Positions 9,518-18,298 of a stretch of 64,000 nt of DNA are shown here, piece by piece. The position numbers were made by a program, and so were the translations under genes. Each line of letters opens with the position of its first letter. Positions within the stretch are counted from its first letter, which is position 1. The notes beneath the pieces are model-generated. The model saw only the letters and a list, made by a program, of their open reading frames with translations, was not told the origin of the DNA and ran no database searches. This stretch comes from Hyphomonadaceae bacterium (lineage in GTDB: Bacteria; Pseudomonadota; Alphaproteobacteria; Caulobacterales; Aquidulcibacteraceae), in NCBI GenBank assembly GCA_016791365.1, contig JAEUMT010000005.1, forward strand, positions 28,394 to 92,393. Direction: 5' to 3'.

Positions 9518-9610
9518 TCAGGCGACGATCAAAGCGGCTTGGTTGAGAGTGGCGAACGCAGCCGGTGCGAAGAAAGCCAGCGCGGCGGCGATGCAGAGAA
9601 ACTTGGACAT
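9518..9610 (-). CDS. 30-residue micropeptide, paralogue 3 of 3
   Basis: Third copy: MSKF start, hydrophobic core, FAPAAFA at residues 14-20 and tail TLNQAALIVA. The ATG has a good ribosome site (AAGGGAG, 6-7 nt away). Identical length and the invariant QAAxIVA ending tie it to the two copies at 8728 and 8993. Function unknown. Confidence 0.75.
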   Translation of the reverse strand: MSKFLCIAAALAFFAPAAFATLNQAALIVA

Positions 9611-9758
9611 GTGTGGCTCCCTTGTTGGCGTTGCGGTTCGTCTGAACCTCTGATGCAGCCAAGATATTGTTTGGATGCACTGGGCGCTGTGACTTTGGTC
9701 ACGATGCGGTGGATAAGGCTCCCGGCCGGGGCTGGATGGGGCCCCGGCCGGGCCCGAA

Positions 9759-10625
9759 CTAGCGCCGACGCGGCGGTTCGGGTGGAGCGGGCGGCGCCGG
9801 CGGACGCGGTGGCGCCGGCGGTTCTTCAAACCGGACGCGGCCATCGCCGTTCGCATCGCTGGCGTCGAAGAAGCGCAGGTGCATGTTGCGGAATTCGTCG
9901 AGCGTAAGCGCGCCGTCGCCGTTGAGATCGGCTTCTTCCGAGTTGGCGATCAGCAGCATGAAGGGCGCGATTGGCGGCACAGGCGGGATCGGCGGCACGG
10001 GGGCTTCGACGTCGAAGTCGAATTCGTCGCCATCCAGTGAGGACCAGGCGCCGCCTTCATCACCGTCGCCGCGGATGATGACGATGTGACGATCGCCGCG
10101 CACGTGGCGGCCTTCGCGTTCGGCGCGTTCCACAGCCCGCTCCACTTCGCGCTCAACGCGCTCGGCGCGGCGCTCGGCTTCCTCTGACATGCGCTCGGCG
10201 CGTTCGGCGTGACGTTCGGCGCGGGCGACGTCAGCTTCCGCGCGCGCCATCGCTTCCGCGACCTGAACCTCAATGCGCGCTTCGTCTTCGGCGCTGAGAT
10301 CGCCGGTGACGACGCGTACTTCGCGGCGGTCGCCGTCACCGTGACGGAAGATGTGCACGGCGGGCGCATCGCCGGTGACATGGATCCGATGCTGTTCGCG
10401 ATCGCTGTCATCGAGCTTGCCGTCATCGTTGGCGTCGAGCTCGTTGAAAATCTGCTCATAGGCGGTGGAGGCTTCGCCGCGCGTGATCCAGCCGTCTTCG
10501 TTGGCGTCGAGTTTGACGTCGTCGCTGAACGAGCGGTTGATGACGATGTGCCGGCTGGCCGACTGGGCCGCCGCCGCGACCGTCAGGCCGGCGAAGGCGA
10601 TGCCCAAGGCGATCGGTAGTTTCAT
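9759..10625 (-). CDS. Secreted EF-hand protein with charged coiled coil
   Basis: 288-residue exported protein. A signal peptide (MKLPIALGIAFAGLTVAAAA) is followed by two EF-hand loops near residues 40-75 (DANEDGWITRGE, DANDDGKLDDSD). A central Ala/Arg/Glu heptad region follows (about 118-170), then a strand-like segment RHIVIIRGDGDE, a Pro/Val linker, two more EF-hand loops (DLNGDGALTLDE, DANGDGRVRFEE) and a Pro-rich tail. It therefore probably binds calcium in the periplasm. It is divergent from the serine hydrolase/two-component operon. The coiled coil plus VIIR segment resembles the periplasmic part of the nearby histidine kinase (12596-14452), suggesting a functional link. Confidence 0.85.
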   Translation of the reverse strand: MKLPIALGIAFAGLTVAAAAQSASRHIVINRSFSDDVKLDANEDGWITRGEASTAYEQIFNELDANDDGKLDDSDREQHRIHVTGDAPAVHIFRHGDGDRREVRVVTGDLSAEDEARIEVQVAEAMARAEADVARAERHAERAERMSEEAERRAERVEREVERAVERAEREGRHVRGDRHIVIIRGDGDEGGAWSSLDGDEFDFDVEAPVPPIPPVPPIAPFMLLIANSEEADLNGDGALTLDEFRNMHLRFFDASDANGDGRVRFEEPPAPPRPPAPPAPPEPPRRR

Positions 10626-10777
10626 GACTTTTCCCCTCTTGGCCCGAGTGGTCGGGCTGAATGACCAGGCGGACCATGGGACTGCTACGTTTCCTGCGTA
10701 CGTCAGCGCTGAAACATTGCCGAAACAGAGCGCCCGTATCTGTGGGGCCGGCTGATATCGTGGCTGGAGGGCGGGAA

Positions 10778-11875
10778 ATGGCTAATAAATTCGCGGCGTT
10801 GACGCTCGGTATCGCGATTTTGGCGGGTCCGGCGCTGGCGCAGGATGACGGCCCGCCGCCGCCGCAACTGCCGTCCTTGGCGCTGACGACGCAATCAAGC
10901 GACGCTCAGATTGGCGCGGCGCTTGATCCCTGGCTGGCCGGGTTGGAGCGCGGTGGGGTGTTCAATGGCGCTGTTCTCGTGGCGCGCAACGGACAGGAAG
11001 TGTTCGCACGGGCGTACGGTGAGCGGGACGTGGCGAGCCACGCAAGCTTGAGCGTTGATGATCGCTTCCCGGTGGCCTCAATCGGCAAGGCCTTCACCCA
11101 CGTCGCGATCGCACAACTCATCCAAGCGAGACGACTTTCGCCGACGACAACGATCGCTGATGTGATCCCGGATTATCCGGGCGCTGTGTCGCGTACGGCG
11201 ACCGTGCAGCAATTGCTTGGGCACGAAGGCGGTGTCGCCGACATTTTCGGACCGGCGTTTCGCCAGGCGCCGAAAGAGCGGTTTACGAACAATCATGCGT
11301 ACTATGAATTTGTATCGCAACAGCCGCCGACCTTCGCGCCAGGCGCGGGCAATGAATATTGCAACGGCTGCTATGTCGTACTTGGCGAGATCATCGAACG
11401 CGTGAGCGGGCTGCCTTATGAGCAGTATGTCGCCGAGCATGTGTTCACGCCGGCGGGCATGGCCCGGAGCAGCTTTCCGCGCAGCGACCAATTGCCCGCG
11501 GATACGGCGCGCTTCATCGGCCACCCACGCGGACCCGAAGCGCCCGCCGAGGACGTGACGCGGTTTCACGGTGTCGCGGGAAGTGCGGCGGGCAACGCCT
11601 ATTCGACGCTGCGCGACATGCTGGCGTTCGACAACGCGTTGCGTGAGCATCGTTTGCTGAATGCGGAGCTCACGGCGCAGGTGTTGCGCGGCCAGCCCGA
11701 GGCCGGGCGCGCGACGGCGCGGATAGGCTTTGCCGGTGGGGCGCCTGGCGTTAACACGCTGGCGATCGGCAACGGCGCCTGGACAGTGATCGTGCTCACC
11801 AATCGCGAGCCCCCGGCCGGCGAAACCATCGGCTCTACAGTGTTTCCTCTGTTGGCCGGACCGAGGCCGCAATAA
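10778..11875 (+). CDS. Serine hydrolase (class C beta-lactamase family)
   Basis: Exported serine hydrolase of the beta-lactamase/DD-peptidase/esterase superfamily, 365 residues from the chosen ATG. The ATG at 10778 has a GGAGGGCGGG ribosome site and is followed directly by a signal peptide ending ALAQ; a longer frame from 10661 is less likely. Motifs: SxxK in VASIGKAF, YxN in NEYCNGCYVVLG, and GFAGGAPG near the C terminus in place of the KTG box. Substrate (beta-lactam, peptide or ester) is open. The gene ends 1 nt before the response regulator and may be cotranscribed with it. Confidence 0.88.
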   Translation: MANKFAALTLGIAILAGPALAQDDGPPPPQLPSLALTTQSSDAQIGAALDPWLAGLERGGVFNGAVLVARNGQEVFARAYGERDVASHASLSVDDRFPVASIGKAFTHVAIAQLIQARRLSPTTTIADVIPDYPGAVSRTATVQQLLGHEGGVADIFGPAFRQAPKERFTNNHAYYEFVSQQPPTFAPGAGNEYCNGCYVVLGEIIERVSGLPYEQYVAEHVFTPAGMARSSFPRSDQLPADTARFIGHPRGPEAPAEDVTRFHGVAGSAAGNAYSTLRDMLAFDNALREHRLLNAELTAQVLRGQPEAGRATARIGFAGGAPGVNTLAIGNGAWTVIVLTNREPPAGETIGSTVFPLLAGPRPQ

Positions 11876-11876
11876 T

Positions 11877-12596
11877 ATGGCGCTTATGAATGAGATCGCT
11901 CAGCCGCCGCGTGTCCTGATCGTCGATGACGACAACGCCATCCGCGATGGATTGGTGGAAGTGTTCCAGCGCGCGGGTTTCGCGGCGTCGTCCGCGAGCG
12001 ATGTGCCGGGCATGGAGAAAATACTGAGCGCCAAAGGCGCCGACGTTATCGTGCTTGATGTGATGATGCCGGGAGAGGACGGCTTGTCCGCGTGCAAGCG
12101 CTTGTCCGGCAAAGGGCGACCCGCGATCATCATGCTCTCCGCATTGGGCGATGACGCGGACCGCATCGTCGGCCTCGAAATTGGCGCTGACGATTACATG
12201 GCCAAGCCCTGCAATCCGCGCGAGCTGGTCGCGCGCGCCAAGGCGGTGCTGCGGCGGCGGGACAGTGAGGGATCGACGCCGGCCGATGGCGTTCGCTTTG
12301 CGGGCTTTCGCATCGACATTGCGCGGCGCGAGCTGATTGATCCGGATGATGTGGTTATCCCGCTGTCCGCGGGCGAGTTTCGGTTGCTGCGCGCGTTCGT
12401 CGAGCGGCCGCAGCGCGTGCTCTCGCGCGAGCAATTGCTGGACTATGCGTTCGACAACGACGGCGATGTTTTCGATCGCGCGGTGGACGTCCAGGTGTCG
12501 CGGTTGCGCCGCAAGCTTGAGCGCCCGGGTGGGATCGACATTATCCGTACGGTGCGGGGCGAGGGCTATTTGTTTGCGGTGAAGCCGACGTCCTGA
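11877..12596 (+). CDS. OmpR-family response regulator
   Basis: 239-residue DNA-binding response regulator. Receiver domain with acidic pocket VDDDN (residues 17-20), phospho-acceptor Asp61 in VLDVMMPGEDG and conserved Lys in MAKPCNPREL. The winged-helix output domain (about 140-235) ends with VRGEGYLFAVKP, typical of OmpR/PhoB. The stop overlaps the start of the kinase gene by one base (TGATG), so the two are translationally coupled and form a cognate pair. Confidence 0.95.
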   Translation: MALMNEIAQPPRVLIVDDDNAIRDGLVEVFQRAGFAASSASDVPGMEKILSAKGADVIVLDVMMPGEDGLSACKRLSGKGRPAIIMLSALGDDADRIVGLEIGADDYMAKPCNPRELVARAKAVLRRRDSEGSTPADGVRFAGFRIDIARRELIDPDDVVIPLSAGEFRLLRAFVERPQRVLSREQLLDYAFDNDGDVFDRAVDVQVSRLRRKLERPGGIDIIRTVRGEGYLFAVKPTS

Positions 12597-14452
12597 TGCG
12601 TGAAACCCGTGGTTTTCCGATTGCAGCCTATCTCGGCATGCTGGTGGCGCTCGCTTTGGCGGCGGCGTTTGTCGCGACATTGGCGATCGTGATCTTCCTG
12701 CCGCCGCGGCCGCCGGATGTGATGCGCGCTGACATCGTCGCCGACAATTTCCAGGCCGGCTACGACCACATGATCGCGCTGAACCGGCCGATGAATGAGC
12801 GCGGCATGGTTTGGGAGGTTCGCGCCGAGCCGCCGGAGGAAATTGAGTCTCCGGCAATGGACGATACGCGTATCCAGCTGGCCGAAGCGCTTGATGTGAC
12901 GCCGGATCAAATCCGGATCCAGGCGTCGAATGTCGTGCAGAACGATACGTTCGTGTTTCGCGTGGCGGAACTGGAGGATTGGACCGAACAATCCCAGCAG
13001 GCGGCGGAAGACGCTTGGGAAGCTGCAGAAGAAGCCCGGCGCGCGCACCAGGAGGCCGCCGAAAGATTGCAGGCGGCGGAGGAGCGCATCGAGGGCCTCG
13101 AGCACGATCGCGAAGAGATGAACGCGCGCGAGCATGCGATCGAGATCATGCGTGAGCGCCAGATCGCGCGCGCCGAGGCCGCGGCCGAAGCAATGGCGGA
13201 GCGCCAGGCCGCCGCCGCCGAGCGTTTGGCCGAGCGGCTTGAGCAGCGTGTGCAGGTTGAAAACGGTCGCGTGATCATTCGCCGTCGTGATGGCGAGACC
13301 GAGACCGTCGAGATTCGCGGGCCGGGATCGGGCACGCCGGCGCCGCATTATGAAATTCCGCACATCGAACTGAACGTCGATACTTCCGGGATGGCGCCGC
13401 CAGCGCCGCCCGCGGCGCCGCAGGCCGTGCGGCTGCCGGAGCAGCCGCGCGCGGCGCCTACGCCGACGCCGCGCGTTGCGCCGGTGGCGCCGACGCCGCC
13501 CGTGTTCGCGCCGGCGCCGGTTGGCGTCGTGTTGATCTCCGGGTTCGAGATCGGCGCGCAATTGCCGGACGGCCGCTGGTTGGTCATGCGTCAAGGCCGC
13601 AACTGGGCTGAGCTTGGTTGGATTGCACGCGCCGCTCTCATTATGGGCGGCACGTTGCTGGTGCTCTCCGTGCTGGCGCTGCTGTTCGCGCGCTACCTGA
13701 CGCGACCGATCCGCAACTTTTCGGACGCGGTTCAGGCGGTTGGCGTCAACCCGCAAAGCGAGCCGGTCATGGAGGATGGGCCGCGTGAATTGCGCGGGGC
13801 CGCGCGCGCGGTGAACACGATGCAAGCGCGCCTGCGGGCGCTGATCGCGGATCGGACAAAAACGCTTGCCGCCGTGGCGCACGACATGCGCACGCCGCTG
13901 ATGCGGCTACGGCTTGCGGCGGAGAACGCGCCGCCCGAACAGCGTGAGCGCATGGCGAAGGAAATCGGTGAAGTCGAGGCCCTGGTTGCGAGCTTTATCG
14001 CGTTCGCCCGCGACGATCCGGCCGAAGAAGCGCGCGTGCGTCTGGATATCGCGTCCCTGCTGCAGAGCATTGCGGATGATCATTGCGAGCACGGCCGTAA
14101 CGTGACGTTTGAAGGTGATGCGCGGGTCGTGATGACCGGTCAGTCGCTCGGACTAAAGCGCCTGTTTGGCAATCTCGTTGAGAACGCGCTGAAGTATGGC
14201 GATGCGGCGCGCATCAAATTGCGCAGCGAGGAAGGTGCGGTCGTTGTCGATATCGAAGATGACGGCCCTGGCATTCCGCCCGACCAGCGCGAAAGCGTCT
14301 TCGAACCGTTCGTGCGTTTGAACGAGGAGGGCACGCGCGGGGCAGGCCTTGGCCTCGCCGCGGCGCAGTCGATCGCCCGCGCTCATGCCGGCGAGATCAC
14401 AATTCTGGATGCCGAGAAGGGCGCCCTGATCCGCGTTACGCTGCCGGCTTAG
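12596..14452 (+). CDS. Sensor histidine kinase with periplasmic coiled coil and Pro-rich region
   Basis: 618-residue membrane kinase partnered with the preceding regulator. TM1 is at residues 10-36 and TM2 at about 345-368, followed by HAMP, HisKA with His429 (VAHDMRTPL), N box NLVENALKYG and G boxes DIEDDGPGIPP and GAGLGLAAAQS. The roughly 305-residue periplasmic part is unusual: an Ala/Arg/Glu coiled coil (about 131-225), a VIIRRRDGETETVEI strand segment and a long Pro/Ala linker (about 265-310). No standard sensor fold was recognised. The coiled coil plus strand layout echoes the neighbouring EF-hand protein. Confidence 0.93.
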   Translation: MRETRGFPIAAYLGMLVALALAAAFVATLAIVIFLPPRPPDVMRADIVADNFQAGYDHMIALNRPMNERGMVWEVRAEPPEEIESPAMDDTRIQLAEALDVTPDQIRIQASNVVQNDTFVFRVAELEDWTEQSQQAAEDAWEAAEEARRAHQEAAERLQAAEERIEGLEHDREEMNAREHAIEIMRERQIARAEAAAEAMAERQAAAAERLAERLEQRVQVENGRVIIRRRDGETETVEIRGPGSGTPAPHYEIPHIELNVDTSGMAPPAPPAAPQAVRLPEQPRAAPTPTPRVAPVAPTPPVFAPAPVGVVLISGFEIGAQLPDGRWLVMRQGRNWAELGWIARAALIMGGTLLVLSVLALLFARYLTRPIRNFSDAVQAVGVNPQSEPVMEDGPRELRGAARAVNTMQARLRALIADRTKTLAAVAHDMRTPLMRLRLAAENAPPEQRERMAKEIGEVEALVASFIAFARDDPAEEARVRLDIASLLQSIADDHCEHGRNVTFEGDARVVMTGQSLGLKRLFGNLVENALKYGDAARIKLRSEEGAVVVDIEDDGPGIPPDQRESVFEPFVRLNEEGTRGAGLGLAAAQSIARAHAGEITILDAEKGALIRVTLPA

Positions 14453-14582
14453 GCGCTTTATTCTCCCGCCGCGCGAGCGAACGGTGTGGATCACACGCGC
14501 CGGACGCGCGCGGATGCCGCGCGGGATTAACCACGCCACGTTTCCCGCAGCCGGTGCTGACATCACCGGCGGGGAGGTTCTT

Positions 14583-17438
14583 ATGTCATCAGGCCGCAAG
14601 CGTTTGCTGAGCACCTCGGTGCTGCGTCCGATCATGTCTGCGTTGGTTCTTGGCGTTGTCGCATTGGGCGCCGCGCCGGTTTACGCGCAGGATGCGGGCG
14701 AAGACGAAATCGTTGTGACGGGCACGCGGATCAGATCGCCGCTGTCGCAGAACGAACCGATCGTGAATTTCGGACAAGAAGATATTGCGCGGACGGGTCT
14801 TTCGTCGACCGCCGACATTCTTCAGCGCTCGCCGATTTCGGGCGGCGGTCTGAATACGCGTTTCAACTCGTCGGGCAATTTCGGCAATCCGCCTGATGGC
14901 GGCGGTGTCGGCGCGGGTGCGGCGGAAGTCGATCTGCGTTATTTGGGCGGCGCGCGCACCCTGGTGCTTGTTGACGGTCTGCGTTGGGTAAATGGCGCCT
15001 CTGCGTCAGGCGTGCCGGGTTCAGTCGATCTGAACACGATCCCGCCGGGCCTGATTGATCGTATCGAAGTGCTGCAGCAAGGCGCCTCGTCGATCTATGG
15101 TTCGGATGCGATCGCGGGTGTCGTGAACATCATCATGCGCGATGAGCAGGATGGCTTGATCGCCTCGGCGCAGTACGGCGGCTATTTCGATTCCAGCGAT
15201 GGTATGGTGCAGGAGTACAATGCGTCGTACGGCATCAATGTCGGCGGCACGCACATCATCGTGGGCGGCGGCTATGTCGATCAGGACGACGTGCTCGCGG
15301 CTGACCGTGAAGTCGCGCTCTTCCCGCAGCCAGGCGCGACGTCGTGCCTGGCCGGCGGCTGCAGCTCTGGCACGCCGCTCGGCCGCTTCATCCTGACCGA
15401 TCCGAATACGCTCCAAGAACTGGACGTGACGCTCGCCAACGGTTTCCCGCCAGGCGGCTTCCCGAACTACAATCCGGCGTTGCCGAATGGCGGTCCGGAC
15501 TTCGTCGGCTTCACGGACGCCGCCCGGTTCAATTTCCAGCCGTTCAACTATGTTGTCACGCCGTCTGAGCGCATGAGTCTCTTTGGCCAATTAGTCCAAG
15601 AGTTCGGCAACGGCACGGAGCTCCGTGTCCGCGCGACGTACGTCGATCGCCAATCGGCCAACCAGGCCGCGCCGCTGCCGCTCTTTGTCGGTCCCGACGC
15701 CGGCAACGGCAATCTGCTCGATACGGTCTCGATCGCGGCGGACAATCCATACAATCCGTTCGGCTTCGACCTTGGCCCGGGCACGCTCGTGTTCGTTGGC
15801 CGCCGCCTCGTCGAGGCGGGTCCGCGTCACTACGAACAGGACGTCGATACGTTCAATCTCAGCGCGACTTTGAGCGGTGAAGTCCCGCTCTTCGGCAGCG
15901 ACTGGAATTGGGACCTGAACGGCGTGTTCTCGGAGAACAAGGCCGAGCAAACGTTCACGGGCAATGTGAATGCTCAGCGCGTCGTGCAAGCGCTCGGTCC
16001 GTTGGCCGGTTGCACCGCGCCATGTGTGCCGCTCAACATTTTTGGCGGCCCGGGCACGATCACCCCGGAGATGCTGAACTATATCAGCTTCATCCAACGT
16101 GACCGTTCCGAACAGGAATTGCTCGATTTCAGCGCGAATATCACCGGCGACCTCATGCGCCTGCCGGCTGGTCCGTTGAGCGCCGCATTCGGTATCGAAA
16201 ATCGACACACCGAAGGATCGTTCAATCCGGATCCGATCGTCTCGGCTGGGTTCTCGTCCGATATCCCGGCGCAGCCGGCGAGCGGCAAGATCGATGTTCG
16301 TGAGGCCTATGCGGAATTCCGGGTTCCATTGCTGAGCGACGCGCCGCTTGCGCGTGAACTCACGGCCACGGTCGCGGCGCGCGTGTTCGATTACTCGACC
16401 TCAGGTTCGGACTCGACCTTCCAGGCGGGTCTGAACTGGCGGCCAACCGAAGACGTGCTCGTTCGCTTCAACTGGGGCGAGGGCTTCCGCGCTCCGTCGA
16501 TCGGCGAACTTTACGGCACGGCTTCGCGCTTCGACCAGGAAGTGACGGATCCGTGCTCGAATCTTCTCGCGCAGCCCGCCAACGTGCAGACTAACTGCAT
16601 CAATAACGGCGCGCCGGCGAGTGGTTCGTACACGCAGCTCAATCCGCAACTGCCGGTGATCACCAGCGGCAATCCGAACCTGCAGCCTGAAACGAGCGAA
16701 GGCTACAATATCGGCATCGTGTGGCAGCCTTCGATGCTGGCGGGCACGTCGTGGTCGGATCGCATCTCGTTCGAGGTGAACTATTCGAACATCGAACTTG
16801 ATGGCGCGATCAAAGCGCAAGACGGCCAGTCGCTTCTGGATCGTTGCGCGCAGACCGGTGACGCACTCGCGTGCGCAACCATCACGCGCACGGCTACCGG
16901 CACGGTGTCGGCGATCTCCAATCCGCTGATCAATATCGGCGGCATCGAGACAAGCGCCATCGATCTGACGGTCAACTGGGCTTCGCCCGATTGGTCATTC
17001 GGCACGTTCACTGTGCGCTCGTCGACGAACTTCCTGCTGGAGTTCAATGAACTGGTGCCGACCTCGACGGGCATCGCGGCCATCGCCCGCGAAGGCACGG
17101 AGCGCGGCAGCCCCGACCAGGCCTATCCGGAAGTGAAATCCACGCTTGTGCTGGATTGGGATTGGCGTGAGGTCGGCGCGACCGCCACGGCCCGCTACAT
17201 CTCTGAAGTTGATGAAGCTGGCGCGGCGAACTCGCTTGATGCGACCACCTACTTCGACCTGCAGGCGCGTTGGACGCCGGCGATGCTTCAGGACCGCGTA
17301 ACCCTGGCGCTCGGCGTCAACAACGTGACGGACGAAGATCCGCCAGGCTGCTTCACCTGCGGTCTGAACAACTTCGATCCGACGACGTATGATGCGCCGG
17401 GACGCTTCGGCTACATCCGGCTCAGCTATCGCCGCTAA
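14583..17438 (+). CDS. TonB-dependent receptor
   Basis: 951-residue outer-membrane receptor. The signal peptide ends PVYAQ and is followed by [11 protein letters not shown], the usual start of the N-terminal plug, with plug motifs [11 protein letters not shown] and [25 protein letters not shown]. The rest is a beta-barrel ending in a C-terminal aromatic-rich strand ([10 protein letters not shown]). The ATG at 14583 has a GGGGAGG ribosome site; a frame opening at 14484 is less likely. The substrate cannot be inferred. A strong terminator follows. It is 130 bp downstream of the histidine kinase and could be a target of that system. Confidence 0.95.
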   Translation: MSSGRKRLLSTSVLRPIMSALVLGVVALGAAPVYAQDAGEDEIVVTGTRIRSPLSQNEPIVNFGQEDIARTGLSSTADILQRSPISGGGLNTRFNSSGNFGNPPDGGGVGAGAAEVDLRYLGGARTLVLVDGLRWVNGASASGVPGSVDLNTIPPGLIDRIEVLQQGASSIYGSDAIAGVVNIIMRDEQDGLIASAQYGGYFDSSDGMVQEYNASYGINVGGTHIIVGGGYVDQDDVLAADREVALFPQPGATSCLAGGCSSGTPLGRFILTDPNTLQELDVTLANGFPPGGFPNYNPALPNGGPDFVGFTDAARFNFQPFNYVVTPSERMSLFGQLVQEFGNGTELRVRATYVDRQSANQAAPLPLFVGPDAGNGNLLDTVSIAADNPYNPFGFDLGPGTLVFVGRRLVEAGPRHYEQDVDTFNLSATLSGEVPLFGSDWNWDLNGVFSENKAEQTFTGNVNAQRVVQALGPLAGCTAPCVPLNIFGGPGTITPEMLNYISFIQRDRSEQELLDFSANITGDLMRLPAGPLSAAFGIENRHTEGSFNPDPIVSAGFSSDIPAQPASGKIDVREAYAEFRVPLLSDAPLARELTATVAARVFDYSTSGSDSTFQAGLNWRPTEDVLVRFNWGEGFRAPSIGELYGTASRFDQEVTDPCSNLLAQPANVQTNCINNGAPASGSYTQLNPQLPVITSGNPNLQPETSEGYNIGIVWQPSMLAGTSWSDRISFEVNYSNIELDGAIKAQDGQSLLDRCAQTGDALACATITRTATGTVSAISNPLINIGGIETSAIDLTVNWASPDWSFGTFTVRSSTNFLLEFNELVPTSTGIAAIAREGTERGSPDQAYPEVKSTLVLDWDWREVGATATARYISEVDEAGAANSLDATTYFDLQARWTPAMLQDRVTLALGVNNVTDEDPPGCFTCGLNNFDPTTYDAPGRFGYIRLSYRR

Positions 17439-17460
17439 GCCACGGACAAAGTGAAGAGAG

Positions 17461-17494
17461 CGGCGCTGGTGAGAAATCACCGGCGCCGTTTTTT
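17461..17494 (+). terminator. Rho-independent terminator after TonB-dependent receptor
   Basis: Stem CGGCGCTGGTGA/TCACCGGCGCCG with a GAAA loop followed by six T. It overlaps the stop codon of the convergent gene on the other strand. Confidence 0.9.
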
Positions 17495-18188
17495 ATTCGC
17501 TGCCCCGGAAGCGGCCGTCGCCTTCTTCGGTGACGAGGACCACGTTTGGATTTTCCGGCGCCTGGTTTTCGAAGAGGCCGATGTCGAGATCGGCCTGCGG
17601 CGTCGGGCCGCGCATGGGGGCTGCGACGCGCTCGGCGAGTTCGATGCGCTCTATCGGCGCAAGCGGCGCGGCGATGCCGGGAGCGTGGATCGGGCGCCAA
17701 TAGGTGATCGCGAGCGCAAATCTGCCTTCGCGTTCGACGATTTCGCCGAGGCCGCTGCGCACCACATCGCCCCAGCGCTTCATGAGCTTCTTGTGATCCG
17801 CGTAGAGCTGCGGGAGCGTTTCGGTCGCGAGCTCCGCGGGTGCGCCAAGAAGCCGCCGCGCCTCCTCGGGCGTGCGGGCGTGTCCGAGGGGCTTCTTCGA
17901 AGCAGCGTCGCCTGTGCGCGCGACCGGGGCGGGCGGCGCCGGACGCCAATAGCGCATGATCACGCGCCAGGCGCCTTCGCTCCACGTGAGCTCATAGAGC
18001 CCGGTACCGTAGAGTTCGGGGATTGCGGCTTCGGCGTCGGCGGGTGTTTCGAAGGATTCCGGCAGCTCCTCGACAGCAAGGAACACCGGCCCGCCGGCGA
18101 GGCTGGTGGCCTCGTCTTCGGTCCGGATGCGCGGCGCGTCAGGGTTGCGCGCCGCAGCCAAGTTCGCCGCCAGGGGGAATATGCTCAT
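17493..18188 (-). CDS. Hypothetical protein with two YWRP repeats
   Basis: 231-residue protein of unrecognised family, no signal peptide or membrane segment seen. Two halves look related: an aromatic strand WRVIMRYWRPAPPA near residue 80 and FALAITYWRPIHAPG near residue 165, each after a short acidic/aromatic segment. The start MSIFPLAANLAAARNP at 18186-18188 is preferred over an upstream in-frame ATG at 18254 because GGAAGCGG precedes it at a workable distance. It faces the TonB receptor tail to tail. No function proposed. Confidence 0.6.
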   Translation of the reverse strand: MSIFPLAANLAAARNPDAPRIRTEDEATSLAGGPVFLAVEELPESFETPADAEAAIPELYGTGLYELTWSEGAWRVIMRYWRPAPPAPVARTGDAASKKPLGHARTPEEARRLLGAPAELATETLPQLYADHKKLMKRWGDVVRSGLGEIVEREGRFALAITYWRPIHAPGIAAPLAPIERIELAERVAAPMRGPTPQADLDIGLFENQAPENPNVVLVTEEGDGRFRGSE

Positions 18189-18298
18189 TTCACGCCGCTT
18201 CCGGCCTTCTCCACGGACGTCCGCTGACTTCGCCTTGTCAACGCAGGTCGCCAAGCTAACGTCCCAGTGTCCTAGAATTTAGGTGGGGAGTTCAAGCG

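Noticed and set aside
17451..18227. Plus-strand frame opposite the YWRP-repeat protein
   Set aside because: It would begin inside the terminator of the TonB receptor gene, and the minus-strand protein shows internal repeat structure.
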